NCBI RefSeq assembly: GCF_031179285.1
Contig: NZ_JAPSHY010000009.1
Coordinates: forward strand, 62,001 to 126,000
Length of the DNA: 64,000 nt
From: Microbacterium sp.
Lineage (GTDB): Bacteria > Actinomycetota > Actinomycetes > Actinomycetales > Microbacteriaceae
Direction of reading: 5' to 3'
The notes under the pieces were generated by a model that was not told the DNA's origin, made no database searches, and was given only the letters and a program-made list of their open reading frames with translations. The position numbers were made by a program, and so were the translations under genes. Positions 9,281 to 18,127 of the stretch are shown one piece after another. Position 1 is the stretch's first letter. Each line of letters opens with the position of its first letter.

Positions 9281-10341
9281 GCGCCGTGTCGACCGCTCCC
9301 GCCGCGCAGGCGCCCGACCGCACCGCGATGATCATCGCGGGCCGCCGGTCTCGCCACCGCCGCCATGCCACGGCATCGATCGCGCTGGCGGTGCTGCTCG
9401 TCGCACTGATCGCGGTCGCCCTCATGGTCGGCAACACCTTCTACGGGCCCGTCGAGGTGGCGCAGGTCATCGTCGGGATGCCGGTGCCGGGTGCGTCGTT
9501 CACGGTCGGCGAGCTGCGACTGCCGCGCACGGTGCTCGCCGTTCTCTCGGGTCTCGCCTTCGGCATCGCCGGCGTCTCGTTCCAGACGCTGCTGCGAAAC
9601 CCCCTCGCCTCTCCCGACATCATCGGCATCTCGTGGGGCGCGAGCGCCGCCGCCGTGGTCGGCATCATCGTGCTCTCGCTCGACGGTCCGCTGGTCTCGC
9701 TGATGGCGCTCGGCGGCGCACTCGTCACCGCCGCCGCGATCTACCTGCTCTCGAACAAGGGGGGCTTCGCCGGCACCCGGCTCATCCTCATCGGCATCGG
9801 CGTCGCGGCGATGCTGCAGAGCGTGGTGTCGTACCTGCTCTCGCGTGCCGCGCAGTGGGACATCCAGACGGCGATGCAGTGGCTCACCGGAAGCCTGAAC
9901 GAAGCATCCTGGGAACGCATCGTGCCGCTCGCCATCGCCTCGGCGGTCATCCTCCCTGCGATGTTCTCGCAGGGCCGATCGCTCGGGGCGCTGCAGCTCG
10001 GCGATGATTCGGCCGCCGGACTCGGGGTGCGCGTGGAGGGCACGAGGGTGCTGTTCATCCTCGGCGCCGTCGCCGTGCTCGCCTTCGCCACCGCCGCCAC
10101 CGGTCCGATCGTGTTCGTCGCGTTCATGGCAGGTCCCATCGCCGCGCGCATCACCGGACCGGGCGCGAGCCTGCTGCTGCCCGCCGCGCTCGTCGGTGCC
10201 CTGCTCGTGCTGGGCGGCGACCTCATCGGGCAGTTCGCACTCGACGGGCGCTACCCGGTCGGCGTGATCACCGGTGTGCTCGGGGCGCCGTACCTCATCT
10301 ACCTGCTCATCCGCACCAACCGCTCGGGAGGCTCGCTGTGA
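9277..10341 (+). CDS. Ferric-siderophore ABC transporter permease (FecCD family), second subunit
   Basis: A 354-residue partner of the 8234 permease. Family blocks are visible: LRLPRTVLAVLSGLAFGIAG, SFQTLLRNPLASPDIIGIS, and GPIVFVAFMAGPIAARITG in place of the usual GFIGLVVPH segment. GTG start overlaps the preceding gene by 4 bases and its stop overlaps the ATPase start. The divergence of the coupling segment from its partner is normal for heterodimeric FecC/FecD pairs. Confidence 0.92.
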   Translation: MSAVSTAPAAQAPDRTAMIIAGRRSRHRRHATASIALAVLLVALIAVALMVGNTFYGPVEVAQVIVGMPVPGASFTVGELRLPRTVLAVLSGLAFGIAGVSFQTLLRNPLASPDIIGISWGASAAAVVGIIVLSLDGPLVSLMALGGALVTAAAIYLLSNKGGFAGTRLILIGIGVAAMLQSVVSYLLSRAAQWDIQTAMQWLTGSLNEASWERIVPLAIASAVILPAMFSQGRSLGALQLGDDSAAGLGVRVEGTRVLFILGAVAVLAFATAATGPIVFVAFMAGPIAARITGPGASLLLPAALVGALLVLGGDLIGQFALDGRYPVGVITGVLGAPYLIYLLIRTNRSGGSL

Positions 10342-11138
10342 CCGAGGCGCACACATTGACGGCCGAGGGCGTCACGCTGTCGTACGGAGACCGGATCGTC
10401 ATCGACGCGCTCGATCTGCGGATCGCGCCCGGAAGGATCACGACGATCGTCGGGGCGAACGGCTGCGGCAAGTCCACGCTCCTGCGTGCGCTCGCACGGC
10501 TGCTGAATCCGCGTACCGGCCAGATCGTGCTCGACGGCAAGTCCGTGCATGCCCGCCCGACCAAGGAAGTCGCCCGGATCCTCGGTCTGCTGCCCCAGTC
10601 GCCGGTGGCGCCGGAGGGCATCGCCGTCGCCGACCTCGTCGGCCGTGGCCGGCATCCGCATCAGAAGGTGCTCTCGCGGTGGAGCACGCACGACTACGAG
10701 GTCGTCGCCGATGCCCTGGCAGCGACCGGCATCACCGACCTCGCCGATCGCAGCGTCGACGAGCTGTCCGGCGGCCAGCGGCAGCGTGTCTGGATCGCGA
10801 TGGCGCTGGCGCAGGAGACCGACATCCTGCTGCTCGATGAGCCGACCACCTTCCTCGACGTCGCCCACCAGGTCGAGGTGCTCGACCTGCTCACCGACCT
10901 CAGCGTCTCGCGCGGCACCACGATCGTCATGGTGCTGCACGATCTGAACCTCGCCGCCCGTTACGCGGACGAACTCGTCGCCATGAAGGACGGCCGCGTG
11001 CACGCCATCGGTGCGCCGAGTGAGGTCGTCACCTCAGGCCTCGTCGAAGAGGTCTTCGGCATGGCCAATCAGATCACCACCGACCCGGTATCAGGAAAGC
11101 CGATGGTCACACCAATCGGGAGGCATCATGTCCGCTGA
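10338..11138 (+). CDS. Ferric-siderophore ABC transporter ATP-binding protein (FecE/FepC family)
   Basis: A 266-residue ATPase: Walker A GANGCGKST, the subfamily motif VADLVGRGRHPHQK, signature LSGGQRQRVWIAMALAQETD, Walker B ILLLDEPTTFLD and H-loop VLHDLN. The WIAMALAQ wording is diagnostic for iron-siderophore importers. GTG start overlaps the second permease, and the end overlaps the start of the ferric reductase gene by 11 bases, so all five genes form one transcript. Confidence 0.94.
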   Translation: MTEAHTLTAEGVTLSYGDRIVIDALDLRIAPGRITTIVGANGCGKSTLLRALARLLNPRTGQIVLDGKSVHARPTKEVARILGLLPQSPVAPEGIAVADLVGRGRHPHQKVLSRWSTHDYEVVADALAATGITDLADRSVDELSGGQRQRVWIAMALAQETDILLLDEPTTFLDVAHQVEVLDLLTDLSVSRGTTIVMVLHDLNLAARYADELVAMKDGRVHAIGAPSEVVTSGLVEEVFGMANQITTDPVSGKPMVTPIGRHHVR

Positions 11139-12081
11139 GACCACCACGACTGAGCGTCCGACCTACGCCCTCGCCCGCGCCGAGGTGCGCCGGGTCGAAC
11201 GCGTCTCGCCGAACTTCGCGCGGGTGACCTTCGGCGGTGGACAGCTGTCGGAGTTCGGCACGCCGGGTGAGGTCTTCGACGCTCGCATCAAGCTCGTCTT
11301 CCCGCCGGCATCCGGCATCCTTCCGCCACTGGACGGCGACGGCGATGACTGGTGGGGCTCGTTCCTCGCCGTTCCCGAGGCAGAACGCGGGTCGATGCGC
11401 ACGTACTCGGTGCGTCAGCTGCGGGTGACGGATGCCGGGACCGAGGTCGACGTCGATTTCGTGCTGCACCTCGAGCCCGGCCTCTCGGGTCCGGCGTCGC
11501 GGTGGGCGAGTGCGGCGACCGTCGGGCAGGAGCTGTTCCTCATCGGCCCGCGTCGAGGCGTCGCCGACCACGGCGGCATCGAATACGCGCCGGGGAACGC
11601 CGGGAGTGTGGTGCTCGCCGGCGACGAGACCGCCGCTCCCGCGATCGCGCGCATCCTCGAAGACGCTCCGCGAGACCTGACGGGCGTCGCGTTCATCGAG
11701 GTGCCCTCGCCGCCCGACGTCCTGCCGATCGACGCCCCGGCCGGCGTCGAGGTCCGGTGGCTGCCGCGCACACCGGGTCAGCTCCACGGCCACGAGCTCA
11801 TCCCCGCGGTGCTCGGCTATCTCGGCGATGCCGATGCCGACGACGAGATCACCGTGAAGGACATCGAGGGAGAAGAGCTGCTCTGGGAGACTCCGGCGCA
11901 CTCCAACCTGGGGGAGGAGTTCGCCTCGGCGGATGCTCCGGCCGAACGCTACTTCTGGATCGCCGGCGAGAGCGGCGTCGTCACCACTCTGCGCCGCCAC
12001 CTGGTGAAAGACCTCGGCGTCGACCGCAAGCAGGTCGCCTTCATGGGCTACTGGCGCCGCGGCGTCGCCATGCGGGGTTGA
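11128..12081 (+). CDS. Siderophore-interacting protein (FAD-dependent ferric-siderophore reductase)
   Basis: A 317-residue cytoplasmic flavoprotein of the SIP/ViuB family that releases iron from imported siderophore by reduction. The FAD-binding motif RTYSVR is near residue 92. An SIP C-terminal domain follows, with AGDETAAPAIARILE and the closing YFWIAGESGVV and GYWRRG motifs. ATG 11128 has a strong ribosome-binding site (GGGAGG, 4 bases upstream). As last gene of the operon it completes the path from lipoprotein to permeases, ATPase and intracellular iron release. Confidence 0.92.
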   Translation: MSAETTTTERPTYALARAEVRRVERVSPNFARVTFGGGQLSEFGTPGEVFDARIKLVFPPASGILPPLDGDGDDWWGSFLAVPEAERGSMRTYSVRQLRVTDAGTEVDVDFVLHLEPGLSGPASRWASAATVGQELFLIGPRRGVADHGGIEYAPGNAGSVVLAGDETAAPAIARILEDAPRDLTGVAFIEVPSPPDVLPIDAPAGVEVRWLPRTPGQLHGHELIPAVLGYLGDADADDEITVKDIEGEELLWETPAHSNLGEEFASADAPAERYFWIAGESGVVTTLRRHLVKDLGVDRKQVAFMGYWRRGVAMRG

Positions 12082-12139
12082 GCTGAGAGTTCCACGCAGA
12101 AGCCGCAGCGCCGCGACTCACTCCCACATTCGCAACCTA

Positions 12140-12177
12140 AATATATAGTTGCGTGTATATAACGTTGGCTATATATT
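12140..12177. promoter_or_regulatory. Candidate operator: AT-rich inverted repeat before ArsR gene
   Basis: AATATATAG (12140-12148) and CTATATATT (12169-12177) are a perfect 9-bp inverted pair in an unusually AT-rich island of a GC-rich genome. It ends 6 bases before the ArsR start at 12184. It probably combines promoter -10 material with an autoregulatory operator. Confidence 0.55.
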
Positions 12178-12183
12178 CGTTAC

Positions 12184-12522
12184 ATGCCCAGCATCGTTCA
12201 GCAGCAGTTGACTGTAATCTCGGAGCCGACTCGGTTCCGGATCGTCGAGTTCCTCAAGGATGGCCCGCGGTCCGTCGGCGGTATCGTCGACGACCTGAAC
12301 ATGGGTCAACCTCAGGTGTCCCGGCACCTGAGGCTGCTTGCTGAGGCAGGCGTGGTCGATGTGACGAAGCGTGCACAGCAGCGGATCTATGAGCTTCGTC
12401 CGGCCGCTATGCAGGGTCTGAGTGATTGGACCCAGCAGTTCGCCGGCCTATGGTCGGAGCGACTGGATCGCCTCGGCGCCTTCCTCGATGAGACGAGCAG
12501 TGGAGGCGCGGACGATGCCTGA
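12184..12522 (+). CDS. ArsR-family transcriptional regulator
   Basis: A 112-residue winged-helix repressor: VISEPTRFRIVEFLKDGPRS as first helices, recognition region MGQPQVSRHLRLLAEAGVVD and wing RAQQRIYELRP. No Cys cluster is seen, so it is probably not a metal sensor; ArsR proteins paired with SRPBCC genes commonly regulate that partner. It lies just downstream of an inverted repeat (12140-12177) and overlaps the next gene by 8 bases, which suggests autoregulation of the whole operon. Confidence 0.88.
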   Translation: MPSIVQQQLTVISEPTRFRIVEFLKDGPRSVGGIVDDLNMGQPQVSRHLRLLAEAGVVDVTKRAQQRIYELRPAAMQGLSDWTQQFAGLWSERLDRLGAFLDETSSGGADDA

Positions 12523-13819
12523 CAATGGCATCTTCATAGATCGGGATCGCAACACCGTACGCATCAGCCGCACCTACGCTGCGTCGGTCGATCGGACATG
12601 GTGGGCATGGACCGACCCTCACGCCATCGCGCAATGGTGGGGGCCGACGGGCTGGGCGGCGACCGTGTACGAGATGGATGTACGCGCCGGCGGCAGGTGG
12701 CGATTCCAGCTCGCCCCGGAAGACGGATCCGCCCCGCCGATCCGCGGTGTCGCGACCTACAGACTCGTGAACCCGCACATCGAACTGGCGTACGAGGACA
12801 GTTTCGCCGATGACGCCTGGCAACCCGACGAGTTGGGCACCTTTCCGACATCCGTCACCTTCGAACCGGGACGCACTGGCTGCCGCGTTGCGGTCGAAGC
12901 GACCTTCCCCGACAGCAATGCCCTGCGACGGGCGGTCGAGCTGCAGATGGCCGACGGCTATGCCGAAGCACTCGAGCGGCTCGACGACCTGCTGGACACA
13001 ACCCAAGGAGAAACGAACATGCAGACCCTCACTTCCGCCGACGGCACCACGATCGCCTATCAGCAGGCCGGCGCGGGCCCGGCGATCATCATTATCAGCA
13101 ATGTCGCCGAGGATCACACGGCGGTGGCAGGCCTCAGCACCGCGCTGTCCGAGCACTTCACGGTGATCAGCTTCGACCGCCGCGGACGCGGAGAGAGCGG
13201 CGACCCGCAGCCCTATGACCCGGCCCGTGAACTCGAAGACATCGCCGCGCTCGTCGAGGTCGCGGGTGGCTCGGCTGCCCTGACGAGTGGCTCCGGCGGC
13301 TGCGCGATCGCGCTGGACGCTGCGACCGCGCTCGGCGACAAGGTCATTGGGGTCTACCTCTACGACCCGCCATTCTTCGTCGACGATTCCCGCCCGCCGG
13401 CACCTGCTGACTACGTCGAGCACGTGGAAGAACTAGTGGGTTCGGGCAGGCGTAGCGAGGCCGTCGAGTACGTGATGACCGAGATGGTCGGTGTCCCGGC
13501 CGAGTACATCGGTCCGATGAAGGAGGATCCCTCGTGGGATGAAATGGTCCGGTACGCCCACACGTTCGCATATGAGGGCCGAATCCTGCGCGGCCTCCAG
13601 GACGGCAAGCCACTGCCCGCCGATCGGTGGTCGATCGACGCCCCGGTGGCGGTTGCTGTCGGTGGCGACAGCGAGTCCTATTTCCGACTGGCCGCCGATG
13701 CGCTGGCCCACCTCCTGCCGAATGTCACTGTGCTGACTCTGCCTGGGCAAGGTCACGGCGCGTTCTGGGCGGCGCCCGAGCCGATCGCCGAACAGATTCG
13801 CGAGTTTCTGCTCGACTGA
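12515..13819 (+). CDS. SRPBCC (AHSA1-like) domain fused in frame to an alpha/beta hydrolase
   Basis: A single frame of 434 codons. Residues 1-168 are an AHSA1/START-like ligand-binding domain (ISRTYAASVDRTWWAWTDPH, then QWWGPTGWAATV and GGRWRFQLAPEDG). Residues 169-434 are an alpha/beta hydrolase with SFDRRGRGESG, a nucleophile elbow TSGSGGC (Ser replaces the usual first Gly of GxSxG) and a C-terminal GQGHGAFW carrying the probable catalytic His. No stop codon separates them. However, the hydrolase has its own excellent ribosome-binding site (AAGGAG, 13005-13010) and ATG 13019, so it can be made alone, as a read-through fusion, or both. ATG 12515 follows GGAGG. Confidence 0.8.
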   Translation: MPDNGIFIDRDRNTVRISRTYAASVDRTWWAWTDPHAIAQWWGPTGWAATVYEMDVRAGGRWRFQLAPEDGSAPPIRGVATYRLVNPHIELAYEDSFADDAWQPDELGTFPTSVTFEPGRTGCRVAVEATFPDSNALRRAVELQMADGYAEALERLDDLLDTTQGETNMQTLTSADGTTIAYQQAGAGPAIIIISNVAEDHTAVAGLSTALSEHFTVISFDRRGRGESGDPQPYDPARELEDIAALVEVAGGSAALTSGSGGCAIALDAATALGDKVIGVYLYDPPFFVDDSRPPAPADYVEHVEELVGSGRRSEAVEYVMTEMVGVPAEYIGPMKEDPSWDEMVRYAHTFAYEGRILRGLQDGKPLPADRWSIDAPVAVAVGGDSESYFRLAADALAHLLPNVTVLTLPGQGHGAFWAAPEPIAEQIREFLLD

Positions 13820-13994
13820 GCGAGAGATGTCCGGCTCGACCTGAGTGGTTGTGCCGTCAGGCGCCAGCCGCGGCCGCTGAATCACGCTCCATGCGATCAG
13901 TGGGGCGGTCGATCGCCGGTCGCCGACTTCCGCGTCCGCTCCGCCTCGGTCGCCGACTGAAGCACTGTGACGCCGAGATGTGTGATCGACGCGA

Positions 13995-14013
13995 ATAGGT
14001 TAGGCTCTCCTAA
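13995..14013. promoter_or_regulatory. DtxR/IdeR-type iron box of the second siderophore operon
   Basis: ATAGGTTAGGCTCTCCTAA matches the consensus TTAGGTTAGGCTAACCTAA at 16 of 19 positions. It ends one base before the GTG start of the ATPase gene at 14015. There is thus no room for a ribosome-binding site, pointing to a leaderless transcript whose promoter is fully covered by the repressor. Confidence 0.87.
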
Positions 14014-14014
14014 C

Positions 14015-14875
14015 GTGTCTACCCGTGATCTCCCGATACCCGGCAGTGAGCTTCGTGGCGACGGCCTCGTGCTCTCCTACGGACGTGCCCGCGTCGTCCA
14101 CGACGTCTCGCTCCGGCTCTCGCCCGGCACCGTTACGGCGCTGATCGGACCAAACGGCAGCGGCAAGTCCACGGTGCTGCGCGCTCTCGCCCGGCTGCAC
14201 CGCACCGAGGAGGGGCAGGTGCAGATCGGCGTCGACAGCGACCTCCGCGACTCGTCGGCGCTCTCGGCGAAGGAGTTCGCCCGCACCGTGGCGATGCTCT
14301 CGCAGTCGCGTCCGCACCCTTCCGGCATCGAGGTGCGCGACGTGGTCGCCTACGGCCGTCACCCTCACCGCGGCCGGTTCTCGGGATCGACGGATGCCGA
14401 TCGCGCCGCCATCACGCGCTCCCTCGCCCTCGCGGGCCTCACCGACATGGCCGATCGCGCGGTCGACCAGCTCTCCGGTGGCGAGTTGCAGCGCGTGTGG
14501 CTCGCCACCGCGCTCGCTCAGGACACCGGCATCCTGCTCCTCGACGAGCCCACCAACCACCTCGACCTGCGCTACCAGATCGAAACCCTCGACCTGGTGC
14601 GCGATCTGGCGGACGATCACGGCACCGCCATCGGCGTCGTGCTGCACGATCTCGACCACGCCGCATCCGTCGCCGACGAGGTGGTGCTGATGCATCAGGG
14701 CCGCGTGCACGCCGCCGGCGACCCGGCCGACGTCCTCACCGGCGAGAACCTCTCGTATGTCTACGGCCTGCGCATCGAGACCACCGTCGACCCGGTCACC
14801 GGGCGCGTGCACGTGCAGCCGCAGGGCCGGCACCACAGCAGGATCCGACGGCTCCCCCTCGCGGCATCCGCCTGA
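14015..14875 (+). CDS. Iron-siderophore ABC transporter ATP-binding protein
   Basis: A 286-residue ATPase of the FecE family: Walker A GPNGSGKST, motif VRDVVAYGRHPHRGRF, signature LSGGELQRVWLATALAQDTG, Walker B ILLLDEPTNHLD and H-loop VLHDLD. The start is placed at GTG 14015, immediately after the iron box. An upstream in-frame ATG at 13967 would put the operator inside the gene and adds no conserved sequence. It is the first gene of the second iron operon, an order (ATPase, binding protein, fused permease) unlike the first operon. Confidence 0.9.
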   Translation: MSTRDLPIPGSELRGDGLVLSYGRARVVHDVSLRLSPGTVTALIGPNGSGKSTVLRALARLHRTEEGQVQIGVDSDLRDSSALSAKEFARTVAMLSQSRPHPSGIEVRDVVAYGRHPHRGRFSGSTDADRAAITRSLALAGLTDMADRAVDQLSGGELQRVWLATALAQDTGILLLDEPTNHLDLRYQIETLDLVRDLADDHGTAIGVVLHDLDHAASVADEVVLMHQGRVHAAGDPADVLTGENLSYVYGLRIETTVDPVTGRVHVQPQGRHHSRIRRLPLAASA

Positions 14876-14914
14876 TCTCCCTCGACCCACACCCGACCAC
14901 CCTTTGAGGACACC

Positions 14915-15949
14915 ATGAAGAAGACTCCCTTGATCGCGCTCGCGACCGGCGCAGCGCTGCTGCTCGCGCTCACCGGCTGCGGCACCACGCAGCCGACGAC
15001 CTCGACCGGCTCCGACGCACCCGCGGCGGCGACCAGCGAGGACTGCGAAGCCGACACGACGGCGACCTCGACCGACCCGGTCACTCTCACCGACGCGTTC
15101 GAACGCACGATCGAACTCGACGAGCCGGCCGAGCGCATCGCCGTGCTCGAGTGGCAGCAGGTCGAGGATGCCCTCACCCTGTGCGTCGCGCCGATCGCGG
15201 TCGCCGACGCCGAAGGGTTCGGCACCTGGGTCAAGGCGGAGGAGCTTCCGGCGGACGTCATCGACGTCGGAACGCGTCAGGAGCCGAACCTCGATGCGCT
15301 GTTCGCCGCCGAGCCCGACCTCGTCATCGTCGAGGCCTACACCCGCGACGACGCGATCATCGGCCAGCTGGAGGCCTACGGCGTCCCGGTGCTCGCGACC
15401 CTCGGCGCCGACGCCGCCGACCCGCTCGCGCAGATGCTCGAGACCTTCGAACTCATCGCCCAGGCGACCGGCCGCGAAGAGCGCGCCCAGGTCGTGACCG
15501 AGGAGTTCGAGACCCACCTCGCCGACGCCAAGGCGAAGCTCGCGAGCGATGCAGCCGATCTCGACAGCTTCGTCTTCTTCGACGGCTGGATCGACGGCAG
15601 CAACGTGTCGCTGCGTCCGTTCGGGCAGGGATCCCTCGTCGGCGAGATCGGGGAAGGACTGGGGCTGACCAACGCCTGGATCGGAGAGGTCGATCCCGCG
15701 TACGGGCTCGGCCAGACCGACATCGAGGGCATGACCGCCGTCGGCGATGCGACCCTCATCTACTCCGGCACCAAGGAGGAGGACGGCAGCATCTTCATGG
15801 ATGCTGTCGAGGGCAACGCCGTGTGGGATTCGCTACCCGCGGTGAAGGACGAGCGAGTGCGGGCGTTCCCTGAGGGCATCTGGATGTTCGGCGGCCCGCG
15901 TTCGGCCCAGCAGATCATCGACGCGTACCTCGAGGTGCTGTCCCAGTGA
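14915..15949 (+). CDS. Iron-siderophore ABC transporter substrate-binding lipoprotein
   Basis: A 344-residue lipoprotein with lipobox LTGC, lipidated Cys at residue 22, followed by a Thr/Ser/Ala-rich linker to about residue 55. The binding domain begins VTLTDAFERTIELDEPAERI and ends FPEGIWMFGGPRSAQQIIDA. The latter resembles FhuD-class proteins that work with FhuB-type fused permeases, which is exactly the next gene. The start ATG 14915 follows TTTGAGGACACC. It overlaps the permease start by GTGA. Confidence 0.9.
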   Translation: MKKTPLIALATGAALLLALTGCGTTQPTTSTGSDAPAAATSEDCEADTTATSTDPVTLTDAFERTIELDEPAERIAVLEWQQVEDALTLCVAPIAVADAEGFGTWVKAEELPADVIDVGTRQEPNLDALFAAEPDLVIVEAYTRDDAIIGQLEAYGVPVLATLGADAADPLAQMLETFELIAQATGREERAQVVTEEFETHLADAKAKLASDAADLDSFVFFDGWIDGSNVSLRPFGQGSLVGEIGEGLGLTNAWIGEVDPAYGLGQTDIEGMTAVGDATLIYSGTKEEDGSIFMDAVEGNAVWDSLPAVKDERVRAFPEGIWMFGGPRSAQQIIDAYLEVLSQ

Positions 15950-17994
15950 CCGTCTCCGAGGCGCGGGAGACGACGGTGGCGGCACCGCTTCCCACCGGAC
16001 GTTCCTCGCGCCTCGGCGGCGCCGGCATCCTTCTGGGCCTGGCGATCGTGCTGGTCGCGGTCGGATGCTGGCACCTCACGCAGGGGACGAGTGGCGCTGT
16101 ATTCGCCAACGCCGAGATCCTCGCCGGGGCGCGCATCCCGCGGCTCGCAGCGGGGACGGCGGTGGGGGTGGCCCTCGGGGTCGCGGGCGTCCTGCTGCAG
16201 TCGCTCGCCCGCAACGCGCTCGCCTCGCCCGACACCCTCGGCGTCACCGCCGGGGCGTACCTCGCGGTCACGGCGGTCACCGCCCTCGGGATCGCGATCC
16301 CGGTGTGGGCCTCGGGCGCCGTCGCCTTCGCGGGTGGCATCGTCGCGGCCGGCATCGTGCTCGGGCTCGCGGGCGGAGCGGGATCGTCGACGACGCGCCT
16401 CATCCTGGCAGGCTCCGCGCTCGCCCTCGCCTTCCAGGCCGGCACCTCCACGCTGCTGGTGCTGTTCGACGAGGAGACCAAGGGCCTGTACGCCTGGGGA
16501 AGCGGAAGTCTCTCGCAGCTCGGGCTCGAAGCCTTCGTGCAGTCGGCACCGATCATCGTGGTGGTGACGATCGCGGCGATCGTTCTCGCTCGCCGCCTCG
16601 ACGTCCTGGCTCTCGGCGATGACACGGCGTCGTCGCTGGGCGTTCCGATCCGGTCGACGCGCGTCATCGGCATCCTGCTCGCGGTCGTCCTCATCGCAGT
16701 GTCCGTGGCGCTGGCCGGTCCCATGGGTTTCGTGGGGCTCTGTGCTCCGGTGCTCGCTCGCCTGCTCGCGCGGGTGGTGCCGAGCCTTCACCGCCACGCG
16801 ATGCTCATCCCGACAGCGGGGCTCATCGGCGCGATCATCGTGATCCTCGCCGATGCGGTCCTTCGGATGCTGATCGGCGCCGAAGCCGCGCTGGCTGTGC
16901 CGACCGGGGTCGCCACGACGCTGGTCGGCGCGCTCGTTCTCGTGCTGATGGCCCGGCGGCTCCGCGACTCCGGCCCGACCCGTGAACCGCCGAAGGTGCG
17001 CTTCGGCGTACGCAGCTCTCGTCGCTTCGCGATCGTCGTCGCGGTCTCCGTCGCCGCGCTCGCCGGCGCCGTCGTCCTCGGACTGCTGGCGGGAAGCACC
17101 TGGCTTCTCACCGGTGACATCGCGCTCTGGCTCAGCGGAGAGGCTCCGCCCCTGATCTCCTTCTCCCTCGACGAACGCGCACCACGGGTGGTCGCGGCGG
17201 TCGTGGCGGGTGGGGCGCTCGCGCTGTCGGGCGGCATCTTCCAGGCCGTGAGCCGCAACCCGCTCGCCGACCCCGGCATCCTCGGTGTCACCGGCGGTGC
17301 CGGTCTCGGAGCCGTGCTGGTGGTGACCAGTGCCGTCGCGTCGACGGCCGGGATGATCGCAGCGGCGCTCGCCGGATCGCTGCTCGCCTTCGCGCTCGTG
17401 TATGCGCTGGCGTGGCGGCGGGGTCTCAACGCCGACCGGTTCATCCTCATCGGCATCGGTGTCGCGTACGGCACGACGTCGCTCACGACCTTCTTCCTGT
17501 TGCGCGCGAACCCATGGGACACGCCGAGGATCTACACCTGGCTGGCCGGCACCACCTACGGACGGGTCTGGGAGCAGGTGATCCCGGTGGCGATCGTCCT
17601 CGCCATCGCGCTTCCGGTCGTGTTCGCCGCCCGCCGCGACCTCGACGTCATGTCGCTCGATGAGGACACTCCGCGGCTCGTGGGCATCAGGCTGGAGCGC
17701 AGCCGCCTCGTGCTGCTCGTCATGGCCGCGGTGCTCGCCTCGTTCAGCGTCGCAGCGGTCGGTGTCATCGGCTTCGTCGGCCTGGTCGCCCCTCACGCTG
17801 CCCGCGCCCTCGTCGGCTCACGGCACACGCGGGTGATCCCGGTGGCAGTGTTGCTCGGCGCAGTGCTCGTCGCTCTCGCCGACACCCTCGGACGCACGAT
17901 CATCCTGCCCGCCCAGCTGCCGGCGGGTCTGCTCGTCGCGCTGCTCGGAGCGCCCTACTTCGTCTGGCTGCTCTGGCGCTCGCGCGACGCCTGA
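15946..17994 (+). CDS. Iron-siderophore ABC transporter permease, FhuB-like tandem fusion
   Basis: A 682-residue protein with two complete FecCD permease domains in one chain (about 1-340 and 350-682). This makes a pseudo-dimeric channel like FhuB rather than two separate subunits. Each half has the paired blocks: ARIPRLAAGTAVGVALGVAG / LARNALASPDTLGVT in the first, APRVVAAVVAGGALALSGGI / VSRNPLADPGILGVT in the second. Each also has a coupling segment (GFVGLCAPVLARLLAR; GFVGLVAPHAARALVG). GTG start overlaps the binding-protein stop. It is the last gene of the operon and convergent with the hydrolase at 18271. Confidence 0.93.
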   Translation: MTVSEARETTVAAPLPTGRSSRLGGAGILLGLAIVLVAVGCWHLTQGTSGAVFANAEILAGARIPRLAAGTAVGVALGVAGVLLQSLARNALASPDTLGVTAGAYLAVTAVTALGIAIPVWASGAVAFAGGIVAAGIVLGLAGGAGSSTTRLILAGSALALAFQAGTSTLLVLFDEETKGLYAWGSGSLSQLGLEAFVQSAPIIVVVTIAAIVLARRLDVLALGDDTASSLGVPIRSTRVIGILLAVVLIAVSVALAGPMGFVGLCAPVLARLLARVVPSLHRHAMLIPTAGLIGAIIVILADAVLRMLIGAEAALAVPTGVATTLVGALVLVLMARRLRDSGPTREPPKVRFGVRSSRRFAIVVAVSVAALAGAVVLGLLAGSTWLLTGDIALWLSGEAPPLISFSLDERAPRVVAAVVAGGALALSGGIFQAVSRNPLADPGILGVTGGAGLGAVLVVTSAVASTAGMIAAALAGSLLAFALVYALAWRRGLNADRFILIGIGVAYGTTSLTTFFLLRANPWDTPRIYTWLAGTTYGRVWEQVIPVAIVLAIALPVVFAARRDLDVMSLDEDTPRLVGIRLERSRLVLLVMAAVLASFSVAAVGVIGFVGLVAPHAARALVGSRHTRVIPVAVLLGAVLVALADTLGRTIILPAQLPAGLLVALLGAPYFVWLLWRSRDA

Positions 17995-18127
17995 CCCACT
18001 GGGTCGGTCCCCTTCGCCCGTCGGTCCCGGCCACTGGTGCCGAGATCAGGAGAAGTGCCCGAATCAGGGCGATTCCCGTCATATCCTCCTGACCCGGGCA
18101 TCCGCCCGAGCGGGCCGGCCGCCCGGG

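Noticed and set aside
13967..14014. Upstream ATG (13967) as start of the second siderophore ATPase
   Set aside because: It would place the iron box inside the coding sequence and adds residues not seen in the family; GTG 14015 fits better.
15760..17796. A 678-codon minus-strand frame opposite the fused permease
   Set aside because: His/Arg/Asp-rich shadow sequence; the plus strand shows two clear FecCD domains.
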